A DNA stretch of 64,000 bases from Clostridium sp. 'deep sea' (lineage in GTDB: Bacteria; Bacillota; UBA994; PWPR01): contig NZ_CP063353.1 of NCBI RefSeq assembly GCF_014931565.1, forward strand, positions 3,348,001 to 3,412,000, read 5' to 3'. Of the stretch, positions 39,501 through 47,813 are shown piece by piece (the first letter of the stretch is position 1; each line of letters opens with the position of its first letter). The notes under the pieces are model-generated. The model did no database searches and was not told where the DNA came from. It was given only the letters and a program-made list of their open reading frames with translations. Both the position numbers and the translations under genes were made by a program.

Positions 39501-42500
39501 GCCCCTTTAACTTATCTTTAGCTCCTCTTATAAGAGTAAAGTTACTTAAATTAAACAGCACTAAACATATGTTAATGGTAGATATGCATCATATTATATC
39601 CGATGGAACATCTATGGGCATAATTTTAGATGAGTTTAGTAAGTTATATCAAGGTATACAATTACCAGAACTAACAGAGCAATATAAAGACTATGCTGTA
39701 TGGGAAAAAGAGTTTTTACACTCTAACAATTTAAAACAACAGGAGTTATATTGGTTAGCTAAGTTTAAAGATGAAATCCCTGTACTAAATTTGCCATTAG
39801 ATTTTAAGAGACCGATAACCCAAAGCTTTAAGGGTAGTCATTTACAAACTAAGTTAACATATCATTTAACAAAACAACTAAAACAGGTAGCAAAAAATAA
39901 CAAAGCTACTTTAAATATGGTTTTATTAGCGGCTTATAATATTCTTTTAGCTAAGTATAGTGGCCAAGAGGATATCATAATTGGTACAGCAAGTGCTGGT
40001 AGGCCAGAGTTAAATATGCACAAAATGGTAGGCATGTTTGTTAATACTTTAGCTCTTCGCAACTATCCTAAAGGCTCTAAAACCTTTGCTCAGTTTTTAG
40101 AGGAAGTAAAATACACTTCATTAGATGCCTTTGAAAACCAGTATTATCAGTTTGATATGTTAGTAGATAAACTTAATATACAAAGAGACTTAAGTCGGAA
40201 TGCTTTGTTTGATACAATGTTTAATTTTCAAAGTAATGAGTCTACACCATTAGCTCTACCACAAATTAAAGCTAAACCATATAACTATAAGTTTAATATC
40301 TCTAAATTTGATTTAAGCCTTGATGCACATGAGTATGATGGTTTAGTTGCTTTAACTTTTGAGTATTGCACTAAATTATTTAAACAAGAGAGCATACAAA
40401 GATTTATGACTCATTACATTAATATTCTTAAAGATATAGTAGCGAATAGTAATACCAAAATTGCAGATATGAATATGTTGTGTGAACAAGAGCAAAAACA
40501 ATTATTAATTGACTTTAATAATACAGCTGTAGAGTATCCTAAACATAAAACAATTGCTCAACTCTTTGAAGAACAGGTGGATAAAACTCCAAAGCAAATG
40601 GCTTTAGTATTTGAGGATAATAAACTAAGTTACGCTCAGTTAAATGATAAAGCCAATTCTTTAGCACATCATTTACGTGAGCAAGGTATTACAGCAAACA
40701 GCATTGTGGCAATAATGGCAGAAAAATCACTAGAGTTAATCGTAGGAATATTGGCTATTGTGAAGTCTGGGGCAGCCTATTTACCAATAGATCCAAGCTA
40801 TCCTCAAGCCCGAGTTCACTACATGCTAAAAAATAGTGATGCCTGCATTTTATTAACACAAAAGCAGTATGTAAATAACGTAGAATTTAGTGGTACAGTA
40901 ATAAACCTAAATGAAGAGAGTTATCATGTAAATACCACTAATCCTATACGCATAAGTGGGCCACAAGACCTAGCTTATATAATCTATACATCGGGAACAA
41001 CAGGTCAACCTAAAGGTGTAGCTGTAAAACAGCAGAGCGTTATTAGATTAATAATGTACACTAACTATATAGAGTTTAAACCCGAGGACAAGCTACTGCA
41101 AACCTGTGCCATGACCTTTGATGTGGCTACCTTTGAGATATGGGGTGCTTTGTTTAATGGCCTAGAAATGCACCTTACAACTAAGGATGTGTTATTACAA
41201 GCAGAAAAACTAGCTGATTACTTAGTAAATAATAAAATAAGTATAATGTGGTTAACTTCACCGTTGTTTAATAAACTTTGCGAAGATAACCCAGCAATGT
41301 TTAAGGGTTTGAGATGTTTATTAGTTGGTGGAGATGTAGTGTCTCCTAAAAACGTGGCTTTGGTGCAAAAACACGACCCTAATACCATTATAATAAACGG
41401 TTATGGTCCAACAGAAAACACCACATTTTCAACTTGTTATGTAATAAATGACCTTGTAGAAAACCAAAATACAATTCCAATAGGTGCACCAATAGCAAAC
41501 TCAACTGCTTATGTACTTGACAAGTACCAAAAATTAGTACCAGTTGGGGTGTATGGAGAGCTATGTGTAGGTGGTGATGGGTTGGCTCAGGGTTATTATA
41601 ATAATCCAGAATTAACAGCCTTAAAATTTATAGCTAACCCTTATGTAAAAGATCAACTAATGTATCGTACAGGAGATTTAGTACGTTGGTTACCCAATGG
41701 CAATATTGATTTTTTAGGTAGGGTAGACCATCAAGTTAAAATAAGAGGCTTTAGAATTGAATTAGGTGAGATTGAGAGTAGCCTACTTCAAATACCTGGA
41801 ATAAGTGAAGCCTTAGTAATGGTTAGAGAAAATGATGCCAATAAGTATCTCTGTGCTTATTATGTAGCAAGTAAAGAGTATAGCTCTGGTAGTTTAAGAG
41901 AGATATTATTAAATAGCTTACCTGATTACATGATTCCTTCGTACTTTATGGCTCTAACCGAAATGCCTTTAAACCAAAGTGGTAAAATAGATCGCAAAGC
42001 TTTACCAGTTCCTAAAGGCAAGATTGAAACTGGAGCAAGTTATGAGCAAGCTCGTAATGAAACAGAAAAAAGACTAGTTGAAATGTGGAGCGAGATTCTT
42101 AATATTGATACGGTTGGTATTGATGATGATTTCTTTGCTTTGGGAGGACATTCTTTAAAGGCAATAAAAATTGTTGCTTTTATTCAAAAGCAATTTAAAA
42201 CAGAAATAACCGTAAGTGAAATATTTAGAAATTCTACTATTAGAAAACTAGCATTATATATTGGTAAAACTCAAAAGAGTAACTATGCAGAAATTGAAGT
42301 TGTTAAAAAACAAGAGTACTATGAGGTATCTGCGGCTCAAAAGAGAATGTTTGCCTTAAATCAGTTTTCAAAAAGCGAAACCAACTACAATATACCTTTA
42401 GTTTTATTATTAGAGGGTAAGGTTGATGTAGCAAAACTAAAGTATAGCTTTAACAAGCTCGCAGAGCGCCATGAGGCCTTTAGAACTAGCTTTGAGATGA

Positions 42501-45500
42501 TAGAAGACGATATTATTCAGCGAATTACACCTCAATCATCATTTAAGCTAGCGTATGAAGAGACTAGTAGTAATTCAAAAGATGTAGTAAAGTCGAAAGT
42601 AGATAACTTTATTAAACCTTTTGATTTATCACAAGCACCTCTGTTTAGAGCAAAGTTAGTGAAGCTAGCTAATGAAAAGTATCTGCTGATGTTTGATATG
42701 CATCACATTGTATCTGATGGAGTATCTTTAAGCATTATCATGAACGAACTAACTAAACATTATCAGGGTGTTGAATTACCAGCAATAAAATTACAGTACA
42801 AGGATTATTCAGTATGGCAAAATAAAATACTTGAGTCACAGGCTATGAAGAAGCATGAAGAGTTTTGGCTAAGTAAATTTAACGATGAAATTCCAGTTTT
42901 AAATCTGCCAACAGATTATGCTAGACCAAGTTCTCAAAACTTTAAAGGAAGTACCTTAGGTTTTAACCTAGACAACCAGTTAACTTTAAAGCTAAAGAAG
43001 TTATGTAAAGAAAATAATGTAACCCTGTATATGTTATTATTGGCTGCTTATAATGTATTGTTAGCTAAATACAGTGGTCAAGAAGATATAGTTGTGGGTT
43101 CGCCAATAGCAGGAAGACAACATGCCGATTTATATAATATGGTTGGGGTATTTATTAACACCTTAGCAATGCGTAATTATCCGGCTTTTAATAAAAGCTT
43201 TAAACAGTTTTTACAAGAGGTTAATCAAAACTCCTTAAATGCTTATGAACATCAAGATTATCAATTTGATAAGCTGGTTGAAAAACTAGATGTGAAACGA
43301 GAACTTAGCCGAAATGCCTTATTTGATGTAATGTTTATTTTACAAAATACAGATAATATTCAGTTACAGATGGACTCTGTAAAAGTTACCTCTTATGAAT
43401 TTGAGGCAGATGTAGCTAAATTTGATATGACTTTAACAGCATATGAAGACAATAATGAGCTTTATTTTAACTTAAACTATTCAACAATGCTGTTTAAACA
43501 ACAAACTATATCAAGAATGTTACAGCACTATAAAGCTATTTTACACACTATAATAGCTAATGCTGATTTAACTATTGGTGAGATTAATATGCTCACTTTG
43601 GCTGAAAAAGAGCAAATCTTAACTGAATTTAATAATACAAAAACAGATTACAATAGTGATATAACTATAGTTGAACGTTTTGAGCAACTAGCTAAGGCTA
43701 ATGCTCAACAACTTGCTGTAGTATATGAAAGTCAACAATTAACATATCAGCAATTAAACGAAAAAGCCAATCAATTGGCTCGGCTATTAAGACATAATGG
43801 GGTTAAGCCAGATTCAATAGTAGGAATTTTACTAGAAAGATCTACTGAGATGATGATTGCTATAATGGCGATTTTAAAGGCTGGAGGTGCTTATTTACCA
43901 ATATCACCAGAATATCCTGAAGACCGTATCAAGTATATGTTACAAGATAGTAATGCTAATATTATTTTAACTGAAAAAGAGTTAAAGGCTACTAGCGACT
44001 TTTTTGAGGGCTTAGTATTTGAGATAGATAATGACGACATCTATGAGGGTTCTATAAATAATCTTGAACAGGTAGTACAGCCACATAACTTAGCATATAT
44101 AATATATACCTCTGGTTCTACAGGTAAACCAAAAGGGGTTATGATTCAGCATGGCAGTGTTATAAACCTAGTAACAGCCTTAAACAAAAACATCTATAAT
44201 CAATATGGACAGGGTTTAAATATAACGCTTATTGCTCCATATGTTTTTGATGCCTCGGTTAAACAGATTTTTGCCAGTTTATTGGGTGGTCACTGTTTAC
44301 ACATAGTACCAGAAGAGTGTCGTTATATGGGTAGCATGTTAGTAGATTATTATATAGAACATCATATTGATGTTTCGGATGGTACACCTTCGCACTTTAA
44401 ACTAATACTTGGTGATGATACTAATGCCCTAAAGGATATACCAGTTAAACACTTTATAATTGGTGGTGAAGCGTTACCAGTACAAATTGTTAATGAATTT
44501 TTGGCTTTCTTTAACACTAATAAACCTAAAATAACAAATATATATGGTCCAACAGAGTGTTGTGTAGATACCACTGCATTTTTAGTTAATGAAGACCAGT
44601 TAAAGCAAACAACTAGCATACCAATTGGTAAACCACTGGCTAACTACTTAGTGTACGTACTCGATAAATCAAATAAATTACAGCCTATTGGTGTGCCTGG
44701 TGAACTGTGTATTGGTGGGGTAGGTTTAGCTAGAGGTTACCTAAATAGGCCAGAATTAACCGATAAAAAGTTTGTTGATAATCCATTTGTAGCCGGTGAA
44801 AAAATGTACAGAACAGGTGACTTAGTGAAGTGGCTTGAAAATGGAGATATAGAGTTTTTAGGTAGAATAGATTATCAGGTGAAAATTAGAGGTTATCGCA
44901 TTGAAATTGGGGAGATAGATTCAGTTATTAAAAACTTCCCAACTGTACAAGACTCAATTGTAATTGCCAAAGAAGATAACACTAGTGAGAAAAAGCTAGT
45001 AGCATACGTTGTACCAAAATCAACAGATTACAGTGAAACAGAGCTTAAAGAACACCTCAAAAATCAGTTGCCAAAATACATGGTACCTGCGGCTTTAGTT
45101 AAACTGGCTAAGATGCCTTTAAACGCCAATGGTAAAGTAGATAGATTTGCATTACCTGAACCTAACTTACAACTAGGTAATAGTGAGGACTTTGTTGCTC
45201 CCCGAAATGAAGAAGAACAGCAGATGGCTAATCTTTGGGCTGAAATACTTGAGCTAACTAAAATTGGAATAGATGATGACTTTTTTGATGTTGGTGGGGA
45301 TTCATTTAAAGCAATAAAGCTAGTACGGAAAATAAGCAATAGACTAAGTGTAATGGAATTATTTAAAAACTCTACTATTCGCGAACTAGTAGCCCATTTG
45401 GCTAAAGCTGAAGATGAAACAGCAGAAAAAACAATGCTAAATGAGCTAACTAATCCTGTTAAAGATAGATTAAGAATAGCATCACTAGTGTGTTTTCCAT

Positions 45501-47674
45501 ACGGGGGTGGTAGCGCAATATCTTATCAGCCTCTGGCCAATGCACTACCTAAATACTATTCGTTATACGCTGTAGAATTACCAGGTCATGATTTTAGTAG
45601 GCCAGAAGAAGATCTTGTCTCAATTGAGGAAAGTGTAGAGCGATGTTTACAAGAGATACTAGAGACTGTTAAGGGTCCCATAGTTCTTTATGGACATTGT
45701 TTAGGTGCTACTATGGCAGCCTATATGGCCTATAGACTAAAAGAAGCAGGCAGGGAGGTTCAGGGGGTAATTGTAGCTGCCATGTTCCCAGCTCCACGTA
45801 TCTCTAATTGGTTCTTTAAAGTATGGGATAAAATATTCCCATCTCAACTAACAACCCAAGGTAATAGAGATTTATTAAGAGCTATAGGCGGACTAACAAG
45901 TGATATTAGCGCAGAAGAAGCCGAGTTTACCCTGCGAAATTTAAAGCATGACTCCGAGCAGTGTATTAGGTGGTACACTGAGGTTTATAACAATAAAAAT
46001 CAGCAAAAACTTGAAGTTCCATTTACTTGTATTGTGGGTGATGGAGATAGAATAACTGAATTTTATCAAGAGCGTTATAAAGAATGGCAGTTTTTTAGTG
46101 AGGATGTTGACTTAAAAACTATTAAATATGGTGGACACTTCTTCTTTAAAAATCAAGCCGATGATGTAGCTGTTATTATAGATGAAAAGGTTAAGTATTG
46201 GAAACAAGCCGAGGCTCGAGCTGAGGTAGCAGCAGCTTTGCCAGTGTGTGAAGAAGAAATTACCGAAGTTAAAAAACATAAGCCTAAAGAGCTAAAACTA
46301 CTTAAGAAAAAAGAGCCTGTACCTAGTATGCGATTATTCTTACTAGTTGCTATAATGCAAATAATTTCAGAAATGGGATCGTCTTTAGCTTTCTTTGCCA
46401 CATCGTTTTGGTTAGTTAAGGCAACAAATATTTCAGGATTTGCTTTTATGATGTTAATAAGAGTTATTCCACAAATAGTAGTACTACCCTTTTCAGGAGC
46501 GATAGTAGATCGTTTTGATAGGCGATTAATAATGGTAATTACTGATATAATGTCAGCAATTGCCTCAATAGCATTACTGATGTTAATATTAACGAATAAT
46601 ATGAATGTAACTCATATTTATATATTTACAGTAATAGGTTCAATTGCATTATGTTTTAGACAACCTGCTTATATGGCAGCAATAACTCAAATAACTCCAA
46701 AAATGTATTTGGGTCAAGCCAATAGTGTTGCTCAGTTTTCAGTGGCATTTGGTACAATAATTGGTAGTTTATCTATTGGTTTAATAATGAGCAGAATCGG
46801 ATTAAGTGGAATAATTGCTATTGATATAGTTAGCTTTATAGTAGCAATAGTGGTAATGCTTAAGTTGCGTTTCCCAGACACTATGTTTAATAAATCTGAA
46901 GAGCCTATTCTAAAAGAACTAACAGGTGGATTAAGGTTTATTGCTAAGAGAAAGAGCATGATAGCTATGGTAGTATTTTTCTTAGTAATGAACTTCTTAT
47001 ATGGAATATATACTGTTATACTTCAGCCACTAGTTGTATCATATGCAGATATTAATATGTATGGTATTGTAAACTCTTTTACAGGAATTGGTATGTTACT
47101 AGGTGCAATAGTGATGTTATTTACTGGAGGTTTCAAAAGAAGAGCAATAGGTATGGTTGGATTTGTAGCTCCATTCTCTGTAGCTATCTTTATTACTGGA
47201 ATAAGGCCAACACCTATATTTGCAATAATTGGAGCACTAGGGGTATGCTTTTCCCTAGCTTGTTTAGAGGTACACTGGAGGTTCTTAATTCAGGTTAAGG
47301 TAGGTTTTGATTTACAAGGACGTGTATTCTCTGTTAATAGAATGTTAGTTCAATGTTTACAACCAATTAGCTTTTTATCAGGTAGTTATATAACAGTTAA
47401 TGTTTTTCCAAAGTTATTACAGCATGACTTCTTTAACATACCTGTTGTTAAGCTATTAGTAAGTGAAGGGGCTAGTCGCCCAGAGAGACTTGCACTATTA
47501 ATAACTGGTATACTGATGTTTATTTGGACAATAATGGGATTAAAGTACAAACCATTAAGTAATATGGATGAGATACTGCCTGATGCTAGTCAAGGAGCTA
47601 TAGTAGTAAAAGATAAAGATAAATTACAAGAAATGATTGATAAACAGCAAGAACAAATGTTAACAAAAAAATAG
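30527..47674 (+). CDS. Five-module non-ribosomal peptide synthetase fused to thioesterase and MFS exporter
   Basis: 5,715 aa. Order: C-lobe remnant 1-200; A1 210-700; PCP Ser749; C2 (HH at 931); A2 1250-1740; PCP Ser1785; C3 (HH 1973); A3 2293-2780; PCP Ser2828; C4 (HH 3021); A4 3340-3830; PCP Ser3876; C5 (HH 4059); A5 4378-4880; PCP Ser4926; thioesterase about 4985-5235 with GHCLG (Cys5058) and His5204; 12-TM MFS from about 5260. Hand-read pockets: A1-A4 all DVFWLGGTFK, a close valine-type code; A5 DAKDIGIVDK, glutamate-type. All four full C domains keep HHxxxDG, and there is no epimerase. Predicted product (Val)4-Glu; other branched aliphatic residues are possible. The start is TTG with AGGTGA 6 bases upstream. 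The last module, TE and MFS are clear paralogues of those in NRPS 1, so the lines arose by duplication with module gain or loss. Confidence 0.93.
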   Translation: MKKCLSAGLMSKTPHQLCSKSIELMSEVTLSRSILKIAEQEKITTHNILLTAFAAILYKYTYQELITFQVATKNKKSNCLSLKQLNYSFTNKGFTKNCLQIDKQLQQSLNVSSDGYHHLVFNNINATNKIKYGILFNPQLTDRGLKITINYNAELFDTLAINSFANHYLNILTEIVENPRLSIFNLKMVSAKEKQQILHDFNSCTKPYPKNKTIAELFEQQALLTPNNTAVVMGNNRLTFKQLNQRANSLALTLQNKGVTNNDIVAIMAERSIELVVGIVAIIKAGAAYLPIDAEYPRQRINYMLINSKAQILLSQQKFLKQLQYEGEVIDLNDSQSYSSLNHNLETCCKVNDLAYVIYTSGTTGNPKGVAVKHQSVVRLVKNSNYLEFKQQDRLLQTCAMTFDVATFEIWGALLNGVELHLITKNILLQADDLGEYIFNNKITLMWLTSPLFNKLCEDNHKIFKPLRCLLIGGDVVSPKHVALVQNYAPNLTFINGYGPTENTTFSTCYEIKEKINESQSIPIGKPIANSTAYIFDKHNKIVAIGVNGELCVGGDGLAVGYLNNPELTAKKFVANPQLPNQLMYRTGDLARWLPNGNIEFVGRIDYQVKIRGFRIELGEIESSLLTHPQVKQTVVLAKLDENNNKYLACYYKAEGKLKIYQVREFLAKQLPDYMIPTYFKQLEQMPLNTNGKINRKALPEPDVYMETGIEYKAAENSMQQNLINIFEKVLKVNKIGINDDFFTLGGDSLKAIKIINLIKKELKLALTVGEIFSSSSICKLANHLKHCKSTIYADIKRVETQKYYEASSAQKRIYIASNMSLETNYNIPFVLELQGDLDKQNLEQSFKKLIARHEALRTSFSVIDNKIVQEIQPTIEFKLDYIELNDYSEQQLKKETCSFIKPFNLAQAPLLRAKLIKFNEQKQVLLIDMHHIISDGVSLSILTEELSKLYNGIELTKAKVQYKDYTTWEKELHHSSIYQEQEKYWLNTYKDIPVLNLPTDFTRTRVQSFEGDSIKLIIPEQLKKQLKKVAYSNNASLYMVLLAAYNVLLTKYTGQEDIIVGAAAAGRSHADLQNMVGMFVNTLALRNQPVGHKEFTQFLKEVKNNAFNAYENQDYQLEDLINKLELTRDFSHGALINTMFVMQNTGEQKINFNGVKAQQIDYRGKVAKFDITLDITEEKKQLTCYIEYCTKLFKQDNMQRFATHYFNILKNIAKNSSVQIADINILTSEEQQQLLIDFNDTAVEYPKHKTIAQLFEEQVEKTPNQTALVFESCSLSYDQLNKKANSLAHKLRDQKITANSVVAIMADKSLELIVGILAIVKAGAAYLPIAGDCPKARIDYMLSNSGSHVLLTQQQYLHVLEFEGLVINLNEENYHDNNLNPAVISGPEDLAYIIYTSGTTGKPKGVAVKQQSVVRLIMNTNFIEFKPQDKLLQTCAMTFDVATFEIWGALFNGLEMHLTTKDVLLQADKLGDYLTEFNISIMWLTSPLFNKLCEDNSAIFKGLRCLLIGGDVVLAKNVALVKNHDPNITVINGYGPTENTTFSTCYVIDEVLNEQQSIPIGAPIANSTAYVLDNYNKLVPIGVFAELCVGGDGLAQGYFNNPELTAQKFVENPYVPGQLMYHTGDLVRWLPDGNIEFLGRKDFQVKIRGFRIELGEIESSLLQLPAIKQAVVIAKQEADSKYLIAYLVSDYEYSTPELRESLKKDLPDYMIPSYFIRLPQLPLNQSGKIDRKALPEPTNHLKTVESYIAARNVTEEILVEIWREVLNINNIGIDNDFFVLGGDSLKAVKIVTLINNKLKTNIVISDIFKHANIRKLAEYLKLLLYTEQEVIVTNKVENADLEQDYAVSSVQKRMFALYQMADQDITYNIPTTLVIDGDLDYQSLNKAFYELVRRHEAFRTTFKLIEGEVYQKISATAEFEVVYDTLKEATDVTVNKVIKDFIRPFNLSQGPLIRVKLLKVKPNQHILILDMHHIISDGTSMAIILDEFSSLYSGKELPALKQQYRDYAAWEAEFLESDYLKQQENYWLNKLSDEIPVLNLPTDYKRPKIQSFAGDVIYQKLTYQLTKQLKQVAKEQRSTLNMVLLAAYNILLAKYSGQEDIIVGTASSGRPNLDMHKMVGMFVNTLAIRNYPKGSKTFAQFLQDVKFTFLDAFENQYYQFDMLVDKLNIKRDLSRNALFDTMFVFQSVATDVLELPNAKVKALDIDFNISKFDITLEAQERDGLIKLALEYCTKLFKPVNMQRFMSHYINILKSIVKNQNVKIADINMLSNQEQKQLLIDFNNTTVPYPKHKTIAQLFEEQVEKTPHQTALVFEGNSLSYAQLNEKANALAFRLREQEVSANSIVAIMADRSLELIVGILAIVKAGAAYLPIAPDYPKARIDYMLSNSGARIILTQQQYLYEQDFEGSVINLNEENHHANNLNPPIISGPEDLAYIIYTSGTTGKPKGVAVKQQSVVRLIMNTNFIEFKPEDKLLQTCAMTFDVATFEIWGALFNGIEMHLTTKDVLLQGDLLGDYLTENNISIMWLTSPLFNKLCEDSSAIFKGLRCLLIGGDVVSPKNVALVQKHDPNVTIINGYGPTENTTFSTCYVIEEQVNEQQSIPIGAPIANSTAYVLDNYKKLVPIGVFAELCVGGDGLAQGYFNNPELTSQKFVSNPYVPGELMYHTGDLVRWLPNGSLEFLGRKDHQVKIRGFRIELGEITNQLLQIAGISEALVIDLEKDETKYLCAYYVADTEYSATSLREKLKSSLPDYMIPSYFVALTEMPLNESGKIDRKALPAPQGNIETGASYEQAHNNTEKHIVDIWSEVLNVNKIGINDDFFALGGDSLKAVKIIALIETKLGLKMSVSSMFRYTTIAELAKYLNPEQDNAEENETIEAAVQESINSEITYEYHPVSSVQKRMYVVNQVTKQDITYNIPMILELNGELNYQSLEKAFNSLIDRHEVFRTAFELVDGEVCQKIYPKVNFKVVHDKIEEVNENTISEVIEEFISPFNLSLAPLIRVKLLKLNSTKHMLMVDMHHIISDGTSMGIILDEFSKLYQGIQLPELTEQYKDYAVWEKEFLHSNNLKQQELYWLAKFKDEIPVLNLPLDFKRPITQSFKGSHLQTKLTYHLTKQLKQVAKNNKATLNMVLLAAYNILLAKYSGQEDIIIGTASAGRPELNMHKMVGMFVNTLALRNYPKGSKTFAQFLEEVKYTSLDAFENQYYQFDMLVDKLNIQRDLSRNALFDTMFNFQSNESTPLALPQIKAKPYNYKFNISKFDLSLDAHEYDGLVALTFEYCTKLFKQESIQRFMTHYINILKDIVANSNTKIADMNMLCEQEQKQLLIDFNNTAVEYPKHKTIAQLFEEQVDKTPKQMALVFEDNKLSYAQLNDKANSLAHHLREQGITANSIVAIMAEKSLELIVGILAIVKSGAAYLPIDPSYPQARVHYMLKNSDACILLTQKQYVNNVEFSGTVINLNEESYHVNTTNPIRISGPQDLAYIIYTSGTTGQPKGVAVKQQSVIRLIMYTNYIEFKPEDKLLQTCAMTFDVATFEIWGALFNGLEMHLTTKDVLLQAEKLADYLVNNKISIMWLTSPLFNKLCEDNPAMFKGLRCLLVGGDVVSPKNVALVQKHDPNTIIINGYGPTENTTFSTCYVINDLVENQNTIPIGAPIANSTAYVLDKYQKLVPVGVYGELCVGGDGLAQGYYNNPELTALKFIANPYVKDQLMYRTGDLVRWLPNGNIDFLGRVDHQVKIRGFRIELGEIESSLLQIPGISEALVMVRENDANKYLCAYYVASKEYSSGSLREILLNSLPDYMIPSYFMALTEMPLNQSGKIDRKALPVPKGKIETGASYEQARNETEKRLVEMWSEILNIDTVGIDDDFFALGGHSLKAIKIVAFIQKQFKTEITVSEIFRNSTIRKLALYIGKTQKSNYAEIEVVKKQEYYEVSAAQKRMFALNQFSKSETNYNIPLVLLLEGKVDVAKLKYSFNKLAERHEAFRTSFEMIEDDIIQRITPQSSFKLAYEETSSNSKDVVKSKVDNFIKPFDLSQAPLFRAKLVKLANEKYLLMFDMHHIVSDGVSLSIIMNELTKHYQGVELPAIKLQYKDYSVWQNKILESQAMKKHEEFWLSKFNDEIPVLNLPTDYARPSSQNFKGSTLGFNLDNQLTLKLKKLCKENNVTLYMLLLAAYNVLLAKYSGQEDIVVGSPIAGRQHADLYNMVGVFINTLAMRNYPAFNKSFKQFLQEVNQNSLNAYEHQDYQFDKLVEKLDVKRELSRNALFDVMFILQNTDNIQLQMDSVKVTSYEFEADVAKFDMTLTAYEDNNELYFNLNYSTMLFKQQTISRMLQHYKAILHTIIANADLTIGEINMLTLAEKEQILTEFNNTKTDYNSDITIVERFEQLAKANAQQLAVVYESQQLTYQQLNEKANQLARLLRHNGVKPDSIVGILLERSTEMMIAIMAILKAGGAYLPISPEYPEDRIKYMLQDSNANIILTEKELKATSDFFEGLVFEIDNDDIYEGSINNLEQVVQPHNLAYIIYTSGSTGKPKGVMIQHGSVINLVTALNKNIYNQYGQGLNITLIAPYVFDASVKQIFASLLGGHCLHIVPEECRYMGSMLVDYYIEHHIDVSDGTPSHFKLILGDDTNALKDIPVKHFIIGGEALPVQIVNEFLAFFNTNKPKITNIYGPTECCVDTTAFLVNEDQLKQTTSIPIGKPLANYLVYVLDKSNKLQPIGVPGELCIGGVGLARGYLNRPELTDKKFVDNPFVAGEKMYRTGDLVKWLENGDIEFLGRIDYQVKIRGYRIEIGEIDSVIKNFPTVQDSIVIAKEDNTSEKKLVAYVVPKSTDYSETELKEHLKNQLPKYMVPAALVKLAKMPLNANGKVDRFALPEPNLQLGNSEDFVAPRNEEEQQMANLWAEILELTKIGIDDDFFDVGGDSFKAIKLVRKISNRLSVMELFKNSTIRELVAHLAKAEDETAEKTMLNELTNPVKDRLRIASLVCFPYGGGSAISYQPLANALPKYYSLYAVELPGHDFSRPEEDLVSIEESVERCLQEILETVKGPIVLYGHCLGATMAAYMAYRLKEAGREVQGVIVAAMFPAPRISNWFFKVWDKIFPSQLTTQGNRDLLRAIGGLTSDISAEEAEFTLRNLKHDSEQCIRWYTEVYNNKNQQKLEVPFTCIVGDGDRITEFYQERYKEWQFFSEDVDLKTIKYGGHFFFKNQADDVAVIIDEKVKYWKQAEARAEVAAALPVCEEEITEVKKHKPKELKLLKKKEPVPSMRLFLLVAIMQIISEMGSSLAFFATSFWLVKATNISGFAFMMLIRVIPQIVVLPFSGAIVDRFDRRLIMVITDIMSAIASIALLMLILTNNMNVTHIYIFTVIGSIALCFRQPAYMAAITQITPKMYLGQANSVAQFSVAFGTIIGSLSIGLIMSRIGLSGIIAIDIVSFIVAIVVMLKLRFPDTMFNKSEEPILKELTGGLRFIAKRKSMIAMVVFFLVMNFLYGIYTVILQPLVVSYADINMYGIVNSFTGIGMLLGAIVMLFTGGFKRRAIGMVGFVAPFSVAIFITGIRPTPIFAIIGALGVCFSLACLEVHWRFLIQVKVGFDLQGRVFSVNRMLVQCLQPISFLSGSYITVNVFPKLLQHDFFNIPVVKLLVSEGASRPERLALLITGILMFIWTIMGLKYKPLSNMDEILPDASQGAIVVKDKDKLQEMIDKQQEQMLTKK

Positions 47675-47686
47675 AATAATACAACT

Positions 47687-47709
47687 AAAAGGGGCAATGT
47701 GCCTCTTTT
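47687..47709 (+). terminator. Terminator after NRPS 2
   Basis: AAAAGGGGCA (47687-47696) pairs with TGCCTCTTTT (47700-47709) with one wobble and a 3-nt loop. Beyond it, AGGAGGAGG at about 47742-47750 is a near-perfect ribosome site with no ATG, GTG or TTG start behind it. Confidence 0.65.
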
Positions 47710-47813
47710 AGCTTTTACTACATAATCTAATAGAAACACAGTAGGAGGAGGAATTATCTAAAGAACTAGATATAAATACCGAAATTAATTAAAATAGGAA
47801 AGAGGTGATATCT

